This document shows positions 24,001 through 29,926 of a stretch of DNA of 30,304 nucleotides, piece by piece. Within the stretch, counting starts at the first letter, position 1, and every line of letters starts with the position of its first letter. The notes beneath the pieces are model-generated. The model did no database searches, was not told the DNA's origin, and was given only the letters and a program-made list of their open reading frames with translations. The DNA is taken from the IMG/VR virus record IMGVR_UViG_3300045738_000645, positions 1 through 30,304 of that record; one strand, written 5' to 3'. Position numbers and translations under genes: made by a program. This stretch comes from a virus.

Positions 24001-26475
24001 AATAGGGATGCACAAAAGGATATTGATTTCCTTACAGAACATGGTGCCAGTTCCACTCTCAAGAGGGTTCTTCAAAAGCCAACTGATAAATTCATCAACA
24101 CAAGACGTAAATCTGGGGAGTCTTATCGAAAGAAAAACCAAAAGGCTCAAGAGGAGTTGTCGGATTTCGATAGCAGTCCTGGTGATCGGTTCACTCCCAA
24201 GGAAAGAGCCGAGTTGGACGAGTTGCTTTCCAAGAGAGATGATCTCAAGTGGGAACAAGATTACAACATCAGCAACAACATAAATCCTGAACTCTCGTGG
24301 GTGCAAGAGATTGACAATCATAGGACCAAAGAAGTTATCCCGAAATACAGGAAACTGTTGAGGAAATGGTCTGATCCAAACAAACCACCCGAAGACAACC
24401 CTCTCATTTCTCCAGAAGAAGTTGAGATAATCCATGCTCGCAATCAAAAGGTACTCGATCTGAATGTCGAACTCACAAGGCTTAGTGCAGAAGTAAATGA
24501 AACAAAGGCATTTATCTCTGCGTCAATTGGACATCTCGAACAGGCTACAGAAATAAGTCACTATCAAGAGGCTCTTCGCAAACGATCCGGTGGGAGAGGT
24601 TGGGAAGAGGAAGGACTTGCTGCCAGGATTCTAAAGAACAGGGGGGAGGCTAAGACAGCAAGAGATGACGCAGTTGTAGCAAAGGCAGCAGCAAAGGAAT
24701 CTACAAAAGAATACCGTGATGTTTTAGGCGTGCACCCTGAACGGGGTGAAGTCACAGAAGGGCAGTTCAATGCCAAGGTAAAGGGTCTAAGAAGAGATAC
24801 CGCTGCCAAACATATGTCATTGGGTGTTGTCATCCAGAACGGACGGTACACCTTCACCAAGGACAAGGGGACAATCGGTGGTCGAGTAGGTGAATGGTGG
24901 GATAAGAAAATAGACGCTGCAACAGAAAAGCGGAAAGTTCTTACCAAGTCTCTAGTGAATGAACCAAGAGTCGGCGGTGAAGCAGAACTAAGCAAACTGG
25001 ATGAAGAGATCAGGAAGTTGAATCAACAAAAACTAACTGAAGCATCCACACTTGCTCGCTTCAGGGATGCACTTCTTGGTCAGGAAGTTAGTGAACGTCT
25101 AGCAGCCCAAGAGATTTTTGGACAGATAATGTCTGCGGGAACTATGGGACTTGTCAGAAACATATCTCATTCTAGTGGTTTAGACATTGGGATTATGATT
25201 GCGAAGTTTGACAATGTGCATAGGGTTTTCGAGGCTACTAAATTTGCCTTGGAGTCTTCACTCCTTCGTGGTCTTGCTCTGAAAGATCCAGATGTCGCTC
25301 AAACTATGGCACAGATTGCAGAAGCAGCCATGATTTCTGGTCTGGACAGCATGGGTGGCCTTTCGGGAAGGGGTGCGAGTTCCCTGATCGAAAGTGCTGA
25401 ATCTTTTGTCCCTCAAGTCAAAGGTGGCTGGTCGAGGAAGGTAGTTGAGAAATCAAGGGCTGGTGTGGGTCATTTAGGGAGAGGTTGGAGGACTTCAACG
25501 GGATTCATAATAGTAGAACCTGCCCTTAAAGCCGCTTCGCATACCTTAGAAGTAACTAGGTTCTTGGAGATTTCCGAGAAACTCGTAGACGGTAGGGGGA
25601 TCAACGATTTTGAAGCAGCCATCCTGAAGAAGATGGGGCTTAGTTCAGAGGATGCTGAACGAGCATACTGGCAGTGGTTTCAACATGACAACACAACCAT
25701 GACCAGGACGGGCTTGAGACAAATAACTTGGGAGGGTCCGAACTCATGGCCGGATAAAGGTCTTCAAAACAGGGTTGCGGGTGCCATTGACCGAATGTCC
25801 GAAGAAGTTTCCTTGAGACCGGACATAGAAGATGTTGGTAAAGTAATTCCTAGCGGTGTGCCACTAAGATACAGGCCATTTCGGGAAACTTTAATATCCC
25901 CACTCAAAGCATTTGCTACTTACGGAGAGAAAGTCATTGGTGGCAGAGTAGTTTCAACAGCAACCAGACTGCCCAAGCATCCAGAAGAAGCACTACCTGC
26001 ATTTTCCAAGGCATTCAAAGCTGCCTTGTTTTATTACAGTTGGCAAGAAGTAAGAGAGATGGCTGAGAACGCAGGTCTTCCAACAAGGTTGCAAAGAAAG
26101 AGAACCACCTACGAAAAAATACTAAACGCTTTCATGTCTGTTGGCATGGGTGGTCGAGCGGGTGATCTTATCAGGCACCCACCGTCACTTGGGCCAGAAG
26201 GTAGACCCATCTATCTAATGAAAGAAAAAGCGATTGGAAGGATTTTGTTTGCCGTTTCCCCTGGAACGAAGGGAGCTGTCGATATTGTATCTGCCTTTGC
26301 AGAATCCTTTGAAGTAGACACTGAAAAGAAAGCGTACAAGTGGGTTCTTTATGCTCCCTTTATTGGGATCACTGGAGCAAGGGCGTTTGCATCGGAAATG
26401 GTTGACCAACTGGTCAAGGCCAACGCCTTACTCCCTTCTCCAAGCATCCATGCTCCACTAAAGGAGCAGGATTGA
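21031..26475 (+). CDS. Giant internal virion protein, gp16-like (1814 residues)
   Basis: This is the largest gene in the window. PGFVTFMAGQIAADPMNILP (~230-249) resembles the F-x2-G-x-x-x-DP-x-N-x-x-P stretch seen in large ejection proteins. Two hydrophobic helices follow at about 295-317 and 329-350. Residues ~840-950 are a dense coiled coil (LDKLEIELGQATRKRQRLLD; RFQEKLNKQIEVQKERVEAG), with further coils to ~1340. The C-terminal ~450 residues are helical with amphipathic segments (GRILFAVSPGTKGAVDIVSA; WVLYAPFIGITGARAFASEM). T7 gp16 carries an N-terminal lytic transglycosylase; I see no clear catalytic motif here. The likely role is inner-membrane insertion and DNA translocation at infection. 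Confidence 0.65.
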   Translation: MTGDQIEALSLRWQQGWIAPVPVEEGTDAAPAKDDLTYWGTPKEAETSWLELQGDLTPLGRYIEWGTQDDLLQFDRPEELTEGTFWSLESRANQPHFKTEWREQYRRDAWNTAINRAAKEGDVDSWVVEAEFRKAGRTQDDDEFGWNPFEGFLKTAGMPYGNGDWLSADQVLQAIGHVDPDDETQTPDADGLERLEFLRSAGGPHEFEQRATAELTRMYRYERLSEQGIPGFVTFMAGQIAADPMNILPAKLVYSSFKALWTLRKIRKGMRNIRNVRDADRTIRVAQETEKFIPKLALSIGTVGFAGGASLGLESYVSQTPMTVEEYKMAGLFSVGLVLGINGLSGLAGFRRASVIRQAEEQRRLLVRDAQGREVEISPADIKTEIHLESEHARVNHQVDEAIANGDTPIEIIGEAVSAVAARLNQVAGLGLRAFSDLQLSPNPAMRWFYALLGRESLETTGPRQEVVVAHRRRSIARIADAVKHLTTEAAQKHGTDPLIAKDMDHKVLRVTQTKVAGEPVVNDFLQAVIEVADEGPGRLESDYWKKFNLTPEQKASILLHAKRVDRVYDDMRLGMEPAGWGKSKEFYWSHGNREEALVFKPEAIADFKRRARRHLVLEGKKPDGSDYTPEEAVAKVDRDLIQIQNVFKKSDAAEEVGFHLNDEGELKVHMLNDNALPLEAGSLKERTLDYPWRVLRSFHLDDLQVYFNILMDRAPAEAAQVHLANLKSSSVHKVLPPEPVVRVETPRAVEGEAPREVDTPNYAEKMNTDFTPRRRAIEMEMAGEGNAEELLATFQEVANRTTANIRASEAANAKPLKINAEIKSDVERLRAVAEARKGAGDAMLDELVVRVNKEIDLLDSLEPKLDKLEIELGQATRKRQRLLDATKKNRQRFQEKLNKQIEVQKERVEAGRARQEKPIPEQLDDITVSERKLVEVATERGRKAKSKLEGRILHTQSQAEIEEASVRVGEWVQGGRVGKLSSEGSPAYTNRDAQKDIDFLTEHGASSTLKRVLQKPTDKFINTRRKSGESYRKKNQKAQEELSDFDSSPGDRFTPKERAELDELLSKRDDLKWEQDYNISNNINPELSWVQEIDNHRTKEVIPKYRKLLRKWSDPNKPPEDNPLISPEEVEIIHARNQKVLDLNVELTRLSAEVNETKAFISASIGHLEQATEISHYQEALRKRSGGRGWEEEGLAARILKNRGEAKTARDDAVVAKAAAKESTKEYRDVLGVHPERGEVTEGQFNAKVKGLRRDTAAKHMSLGVVIQNGRYTFTKDKGTIGGRVGEWWDKKIDAATEKRKVLTKSLVNEPRVGGEAELSKLDEEIRKLNQQKLTEASTLARFRDALLGQEVSERLAAQEIFGQIMSAGTMGLVRNISHSSGLDIGIMIAKFDNVHRVFEATKFALESSLLRGLALKDPDVAQTMAQIAEAAMISGLDSMGGLSGRGASSLIESAESFVPQVKGGWSRKVVEKSRAGVGHLGRGWRTSTGFIIVEPALKAASHTLEVTRFLEISEKLVDGRGINDFEAAILKKMGLSSEDAERAYWQWFQHDNTTMTRTGLRQITWEGPNSWPDKGLQNRVAGAIDRMSEEVSLRPDIEDVGKVIPSGVPLRYRPFRETLISPLKAFATYGEKVIGGRVVSTATRLPKHPEEALPAFSKAFKAALFYYSWQEVREMAENAGLPTRLQRKRTTYEKILNAFMSVGMGGRAGDLIRHPPSLGPEGRPIYLMKEKAIGRILFAVSPGTKGAVDIVSAFAESFEVDTEKKAYKWVLYAPFIGITGARAFASEMVDQLVKANALLPSPSIHAPLKEQD

Positions 26476-26479
26476 TCCC

Positions 26480-26806
26480 ATGCCCTTTGAAGACGTATCC
26501 CAACTAGGTCTTGCTGCAGTTGTAGCCCTCTTACTCTTGAGGGAAACCTTTGGATTCCTTAAAACGCAGAAGACAAATGGCACCACCACCCCCAACAGTT
26601 GGGCATACGACACGAACAAAACCATGAGCAGACTGGAAAACGAAATAAGAACCCTGGTTGCAGAGATCAGGAAAATGAATCAGGCTCTTAACAACTTGAG
26701 CAATCTACTCACGTTGCAGACCCATGAGTTGAAAGAATCAAGGAACGAGACCAAGGATGTCCAGAAACAAGTTCGGAAACTCAGAGAGGAAATGAGGGAA
26801 AGATGA
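26480..26806 (+). CDS. Membrane-anchored coiled-coil protein, possible spanin or holin-associated
   Basis: The protein has 108 residues; the ATG at 26480 follows AGGAGCAGG. A single N-terminal hydrophobic helix (LGLAAVVALLLLRETFGFL, 8-26) is followed by a Thr/Asn linker and a long coiled coil (MSRLENEIRTLVAEIRKMNQ; QVRKLREEMRER). This one-helix-plus-coil layout suits an inner-membrane spanin or an XhlA-type membrane protein. The next gene encodes a lipoprotein, supporting a spanin-pair interpretation. The function is inferred. Confidence 0.6.
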   Translation: MPFEDVSQLGLAAVVALLLLRETFGFLKTQKTNGTTTPNSWAYDTNKTMSRLENEIRTLVAEIRKMNQALNNLSNLLTLQTHELKESRNETKDVQKQVRKLREEMRER

Positions 26807-27060
26807 AGACTAAGTTTGTTCTGGTCCTGTTCTTGTTCGCAACCATGTCAGGTTGTGCATTCTGGGACGGGTTCCAAAGGGGTATTACTGGAGAAGACCC
26901 AGTGGCTGCTGCTTCGATAGAGGTTGCTGGTGAGGCTGCTGGTTACGCAGTTGTTGATAGTGTAGGTTTCTTTCCTTCACCTTGGAGGGAGATATTGATT
27001 GCTTTGCTCTCTGGTGTTACAGGTTGGTCTGCTGCAACTAGGAAAGGGAAAGAAAAATGA
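26803..27060 (+). CDS. Small lipoprotein with a C-terminal hydrophobic helix
   Basis: The protein has 85 residues, overlapping the previous gene by ATGA. MKTKFVLVLFLFATMSGC is a lipoprotein signal peptide, with a lipobox-like MSGC and the lipidated Cys18 followed by Ala (not Asp, so outer-membrane sorting is expected). The mature part has AASIEVAGEAAGYAVVDSVG and a hydrophobic helix near residues 60-80 (WREILIALLSGVTGW). The lipoprotein beside a one-helix coiled-coil protein suggests an o-spanin, but the second hydrophobic helix is atypical. The signal points to a Gram-negative host. Confidence 0.6.
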   Translation: MKTKFVLVLFLFATMSGCAFWDGFQRGITGEDPVAAASIEVAGEAAGYAVVDSVGFFPSPWREILIALLSGVTGWSAATRKGKEK

Positions 27061-27242
27061 ATCTTCTTCAAGATGTTTTCGCCTCTCGTAAGGCACAGGG
27101 TTTAGTGTTGTTGTGTTTGATTGTTGTTCTTGGTGATAAGGTCGGCATGACGACTAATGAGGTGACTCTTACAGCGCAGGGCATCATGGCATTCATCATA
27201 GGTCGTGCAATCCATGACAACGGCATAAGCAAAACATCATAG
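27057..27242 (+). CDS. Small membrane protein, holin candidate
   Basis: The protein has 61 residues, overlapping the previous gene by ATGA. GLVLLCLIVVLG (~15-26) is clearly membrane-spanning, and LTAQGIMAFIIGRAIHDNG may be a second weak helix. It is the last gene of the rightward operon and ends 6 bases inside the end of the opposing gene. Its size and position after two envelope proteins suit a holin. No endolysin gene is visible next to it. Confidence 0.55.
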   Translation: MNLLQDVFASRKAQGLVLLCLIVVLGDKVGMTTNEVTLTAQGIMAFIIGRAIHDNGISKTS

Positions 27243-27482
27243 ATCTTTCTTCTTCTTACGGGGGATTGGGATGGTTTCTCCCAGTCTCCCGTTTTCTAGC
27301 ATTCCCTCTCTGATCTCTGCCGTCCTCGCCAGTATGTGGTGAAGCATCTTCGGGTTGTATGGACGACCCGATTGGTTCTTACCCTTGAGGATATTGTTTA
27401 TCAGATACAGAGCTTCTTCTGCCTCCATCCAATCATCATCATATTTGTATTCTGGGTATCCGGGCACAGGTCGAAGGGTCAT
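27237..27482 (-). CDS. Hypothetical protein, last gene of the recombination operon
   Basis: The protein has 81 residues, from the ATG at 27482, which overlaps the RuvC-like stop by ATGA. A GTG-type start further up (27506) would overlap more and has no advantage. The sequence is soluble and helical (MEAEEALYLINNILKGKNQS; MLHHILARTAEIREGMLENG) with a basic tail (PIPRKKKKDL). No domain was recognised. Its stop overlaps the convergent holin-candidate gene by 6 bases, and no terminator is visible between them. Confidence 0.65.
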   Translation of the reverse strand: MTLRPVPGYPEYKYDDDWMEAEEALYLINNILKGKNQSGRPYNPKMLHHILARTAEIREGMLENGRLGETIPIPRKKKKDL

Positions 27483-27901
27483 TCCGCTTCCGAACACCAC
27501 AACCATATACCAATGGCATCTGCCTCATTGTGATCGGTGACTTCTGGGTATCTCTTCTGGACATACTCGACCATATCTTCCTTGGTAGCCCTGCCTGTCC
27601 CGGTGACTGCCTTCTTGATTGTCATGGGTGAGACGCTGGAGATACCCCAGTCCCGTTGGGTGGCTACAAGGATAAGGATGCCAGCCATTGCATTGAGGGT
27701 GAGGTTGGCATGACCGGGCACGTTGAATGACTTCTCGTAGATCACTTCGTCAGTGTCGAGGGTGCGTAGCCAGTTGTAGTATTCTTCGAGGCGTTGCCCT
27801 AAGTCCTTTGGGAACTTCTTGATACCGTGGGTAACGTCTCCCTTGTTGTGGAAGGCCCAGCCTGTCGTCGTCCCCAGATCCAAGCACAGTATCTTGTGCA
27901 T
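27479..27901 (-). CDS. RuvC-like Holliday junction resolvase
   Basis: The protein has 140 residues. Four RuvC-type motifs are visible: LDLGTTTGWAF with Asp8; VIYEKSF with Glu56; TIKKAVTGTGRATKEDM (~94-110); and DHNEADAIGIW with Asp128 (Asp123 and Glu126 nearby). This is a complete acidic active site for a two-metal nuclease that cuts four-way or branched DNA. In phages it clears branches before packaging. The ATG at 27901 follows GGGGGAAG. It works naturally with the upstream SSB-like protein and ATPase in the same operon. Confidence 0.88.
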   Translation of the reverse strand: MHKILCLDLGTTTGWAFHNKGDVTHGIKKFPKDLGQRLEEYYNWLRTLDTDEVIYEKSFNVPGHANLTLNAMAGILILVATQRDWGISSVSPMTIKKAVTGTGRATKEDMVEYVQKRYPEVTDHNEADAIGIWLWCSEAE

Positions 27902-27913
27902 CTTCCCCCAGGT

Positions 27914-28348
27914 TCACCATTCCCCTGTAATCCCCCTGCGTCCAGTAATGTCGTAGCGCATCATAACACGATTATGAATGTGTTGTACTGAAGCACGAAC
28001 TACATAACCATTGGGGCCAGTGTCCATTCGGAGATCACGCCAGCGCACGGGGAACCTTCCCCTCTTGCTCAGTTCAGTAGCCTCCACCTTGAGTGCGCTC
28101 CTCCATGAGTTGCGAGTCTGTGATCTGAGACGACGACCCATCTTCTGGGTATCAGGATCGGGCATGACTCCCATGCTGAAAGCTATGTCGAGCAGACAGT
28201 TGACCTGCTCGGCCATGTCTTGATTCTCCATGTGGATGGGGAGGTAGGATCGGCAGAAAGGACTCAAGGGGTTGCTGTCAAGCCACAGCCCCGTTGCCGG
28301 ATCTCTGCTCAGATATTCCTTATGAACACTAGGAGACTCTACCAACAT
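27914..28348 (-). CDS. Hypothetical protein of the recombination operon
   Basis: The protein has 144 residues from the ATG at 28348 after AGGG. A GTG at 28396 in the same frame would add residues encoded by the G tract and lacks a ribosome site. The body is soluble (NCLLDIAFSMGVMPDPDTQK), with a strongly basic centre (KMGRRLRSQTRNSWRSALKV) and a basic C-terminus (MMRYDITGRRGITGEW). It may bind nucleic acid. Its position between the SSB-like gene and the resolvase suggests DNA metabolism. No family was recognised. Confidence 0.65.
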   Translation of the reverse strand: MLVESPSVHKEYLSRDPATGLWLDSNPLSPFCRSYLPIHMENQDMAEQVNCLLDIAFSMGVMPDPDTQKMGRRLRSQTRNSWRSALKVEATELSKRGRFPVRWRDLRMDTGPNGYVVRASVQHIHNRVMMRYDITGRRGITGEW

Positions 28349-28366
28349 GATTGACCCTAAATCGTT

Positions 28367-28393
28367 GGAGGGGGGTAGCATCGTCCCCCCCCC
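28367..28393 (-). promoter_or_regulatory. G/C-tract hairpin upstream of the 27914-28348 gene
   Basis: GGAGGGGGG (28367-28375) pairs with CCCCCC plus three further Cs (28385-28393), forming a 9-bp stem with one mismatch or wobble and a 9-base loop (TAGCATCGT). The C run is 10 bases long (28385-28394). It lies in the 65-base gap between the SSB-like stop and the next start. The structure is certain; a role as attenuator or RNA-stability element is a guess. Confidence 0.45.
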
Positions 28394-28413
28394 CACCAGA
28401 AAGGAGGATGCAT

Positions 28414-28941
28414 CTAGAATGGCACTTCATCTCTCGAAATGAAATCTTCAGGTTCGACGGTCGCCTTCTCCGGGCCTGTGTGCTTGGCCTGTGCTGGATT
28501 GCGACGAGGGGACGCGAAGCCCTTTGAGTCCACACGAGTCCCCGTGCCTCCACCGTCCTTCTTCTCGTAGTTCACCACCGTGAGAATGAGAGTGCGCCCT
28601 GCATCCGAGCAGTCTCGAAAATCCTGCAGAGGATTCCATTCCCGGCGATCACGCTCGTCTGGTTCCTCCTCCCAGTATTCAACCGAGGGGTGATCCAGTG
28701 CGCCCATTACTTTCCAGAAGATCCAAGACCCCTTACTGTCTGGCTCAATCTCTGCTGTTACCCACTGTCTGATCGTCCCCTCACCCTCGACCTCGTAGGT
28801 GAGACAAACCTGTTCGGCATTGGTGAACCTGTCTGTTGTCGGCTCAACGTCAGCGATCACTGCCTTGTAGGTTCCAGGTTTCAACATACTGATCTTCCCC
28901 GGCTTGTCGTCATTCGGGGGCTTACCTTCCCATGCTGGCAT
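28414..28941 (-). CDS. Single-stranded DNA-binding-like protein (DUF669-type) with acidic tail
   Basis: The protein has 175 residues. The ATG at 28941 (MPAWEGKPPNDDKPGKISML) closely follows AAAGGAAGG; a TTG at 28965 is less likely because it lies before that site. LKPGTYKAVIADVEP, QVCLTYEVEGEG, TIRQWVTAEIEPDSKGSWIF and TLILTVVNYEKKDGGGTGT form an OB-like beta core as in DUF669-type phage proteins. The C-terminus ends EDFISRDEVPF, an acidic tip with the hydrophobic Pro-Phe ending typical of SSBs that recruit partner enzymes. The likely role is coating single-stranded DNA in phage replication and recombination. It overlaps the upstream gene by 20 bases. Confidence 0.75.
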   Translation of the reverse strand: MPAWEGKPPNDDKPGKISMLKPGTYKAVIADVEPTTDRFTNAEQVCLTYEVEGEGTIRQWVTAEIEPDSKGSWIFWKVMGALDHPSVEYWEEEPDERDRREWNPLQDFRDCSDAGRTLILTVVNYEKKDGGGTGTRVDSKGFASPRRNPAQAKHTGPEKATVEPEDFISRDEVPF

Positions 28942-29122
28942 CAGCCTTCCTTTCAAGTCTAGCAAGACTCCTGCTTACTTCTTCTAACTCGCCACTCAAC
29001 TTCGAGAAAAGGTTCTCAAACTCCTCCTGTTCCTTTCGATTTTGATTATGTATCGAATAGAGCAACTCCTTGATACCTTTCACATCACTATCGTACACTT
29101 TCGGGGTCGGCCACCCTGCCAT
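28922..29122 (-). CDS. Small coiled-coil protein
   Basis: The protein has 66 residues; the ATG at 29122 follows GGAAGGC by 5 bases and overlaps the upstream stop (TGATG). After a short N-terminal part (MAGWPTPKVYDSDVKGIKEL), the rest is charged helix with regular hydrophobics (ENLFSKLSGELEEVSRSLAR), a likely coiled coil. Its function is unknown. The start of the SSB-like gene lies inside its 3' end. Confidence 0.6.
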   Translation of the reverse strand: MAGWPTPKVYDSDVKGIKELLYSIHNQNRKEQEEFENLFSKLSGELEEVSRSLARLERKADASMGR

Positions 29123-29322
29123 CACTTGCCTTCCTTTCGCACTGTTTCCTGTTGGTGTTCTGCTTCTTCACACATACATAGGTCACATAGAAGGTAAGAT
29201 TCCAAACTGGTTTTCCAAGTTTCAGGATTCTTTCTAGTAATAGTTCCAACATATTGAAGCGTGGCAATCCTGCCACATGAATGACATGGTGCGTCGATCA
29301 GTTGGTCTTTCATGCTACCCAT
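29122..29322 (-). CDS. Small zinc-ribbon protein (paralogue of its upstream neighbour)
   Basis: The protein has 66 residues from the ATG at 29322, 6 bases after GAGAAGGC. An upstream start at 29436 would overlap the whole neighbour. APCHSCGRIATLQYVG (Cys13-x2-Cys16) and LCDLCMCEEAEH form a four-cysteine zinc ribbon with an extra Cys. It shares the pattern D-x-P-C-x2-C-G ... L-C-D-x-C ... E-A-E with the gene at 29315-29497, so the two probably arose by duplication. The role is unknown. Confidence 0.65.
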   Translation of the reverse strand: MGSMKDQLIDAPCHSCGRIATLQYVGTITRKNPETWKTSLESYLLCDLCMCEEAEHQQETVRKEGK

Positions 29323-29497
29323 TGTTTGCCTTCTCTCTTTCTGCTGCCCTCTCTTCTTCTGCTTCTTGTTCCCAACATGGATCACAAAGCATTGCTTCTT
29401 TACCTTCGGGTTCATCATATTCAAATGACTCAACACTAACTAACGACCCACATTTTTCACATGGACCATCAGGATATGTGTCTCTCATCCAACTCAT
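29315..29497 (-). CDS. Small zinc-ribbon protein
   Basis: The protein has 60 residues from the ATG at 29497, directly behind AGGAGGAAGGC. GPCEKCGSLVSVESFEYD and LCDPCWEQEAEEE contain the two Cys-x2-Cys pairs of a zinc ribbon, followed by an acidic and charged tail. It overlaps the next gene by 8 bases. Small zinc ribbons of this type are common in phage early operons, where they may bind nucleic acid or host proteins. No specific function is supported. Confidence 0.7.
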   Translation of the reverse strand: MSWMRDTYPDGPCEKCGSLVSVESFEYDEPEGKEAMLCDPCWEQEAEEERAAEREKANNG

Positions 29498-29506
29498 GCC
29501 TTCCTC

Positions 29507-29926
29507 CTAAATCTTGAAGCCTTCAAAGTCTTTTCCTTCACCTTCGTCGGGGAACTCCTCCTCCATGTCTTCGTCAATCGTACTCTTGATCGGATTACCC
29601 ACTGTCCTGTGCCTTCGGGCCTTGTGCAGTAGGGGTTCCTCCTCCTCAAACATCTTCATCACACGACGATCAAAGTCGTCTGTCTTCACGATCATGTAGC
29701 CAGTGCCATGTCTCCCTGAATTCACCGGGGCCATCTTGAAATACACCCCAAACATTTCACCGTCATGCTCAACTCTCCTGGTCATGGCGATCTTCCACCA
29801 CTTCTTTGGGAGATCGAAGGGTGAAGAAATCAACCCTTCAGAGATCAGGACAGAAGCTGCTGCCTCCTTTGCTGCTGGGAATGCCAGTGCCACGCCCATT
29901 CCAGAACAGTCACGGATATCACTCAT
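29507..29926 (-). CDS. Hypothetical protein with acidic C-terminal tail
   Basis: The protein has 139 residues. The ATG at 29926 overlaps the upstream ATPase stop by 8 bases and follows GGGAGGTGGAGACG. The N-terminal ~100 residues are globular (VALAFPAAKEAAASVLISEG; WWKIAMTRRVEHDGEMFGVY). The C-terminus is acidic with a hydrophobic end (EEEFPDEGEGKDFEGFKI), recalling tails that bind SSB partners. Its position between the ATPase and the SSB-like gene suggests a DNA-metabolism helper. No family was recognised. Confidence 0.65.
   Translation of the reverse strand: MSDIRDCSGMGVALAFPAAKEAAASVLISEGLISSPFDLPKKWWKIAMTRRVEHDGEMFGVYFKMAPVNSGRHGTGYMIVKTDDFDRRVMKMFEEEEPLLHKARRHRTVGNPIKSTIDEDMEEEFPDEGEGKDFEGFKI

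Noticed and set aside
28349-28396. GTG start at 28396 through the G tract
   Set aside because: It has no ribosome site and a CCTCC stretch upstream; ATG 28348 after AGGG is better.
28349-28405. 18-codon frame across the G tract after the SSB-like gene
   Set aside because: It has no ribosome site and a low-complexity Trp/Gly/Pro peptide, so it is probably not translated.
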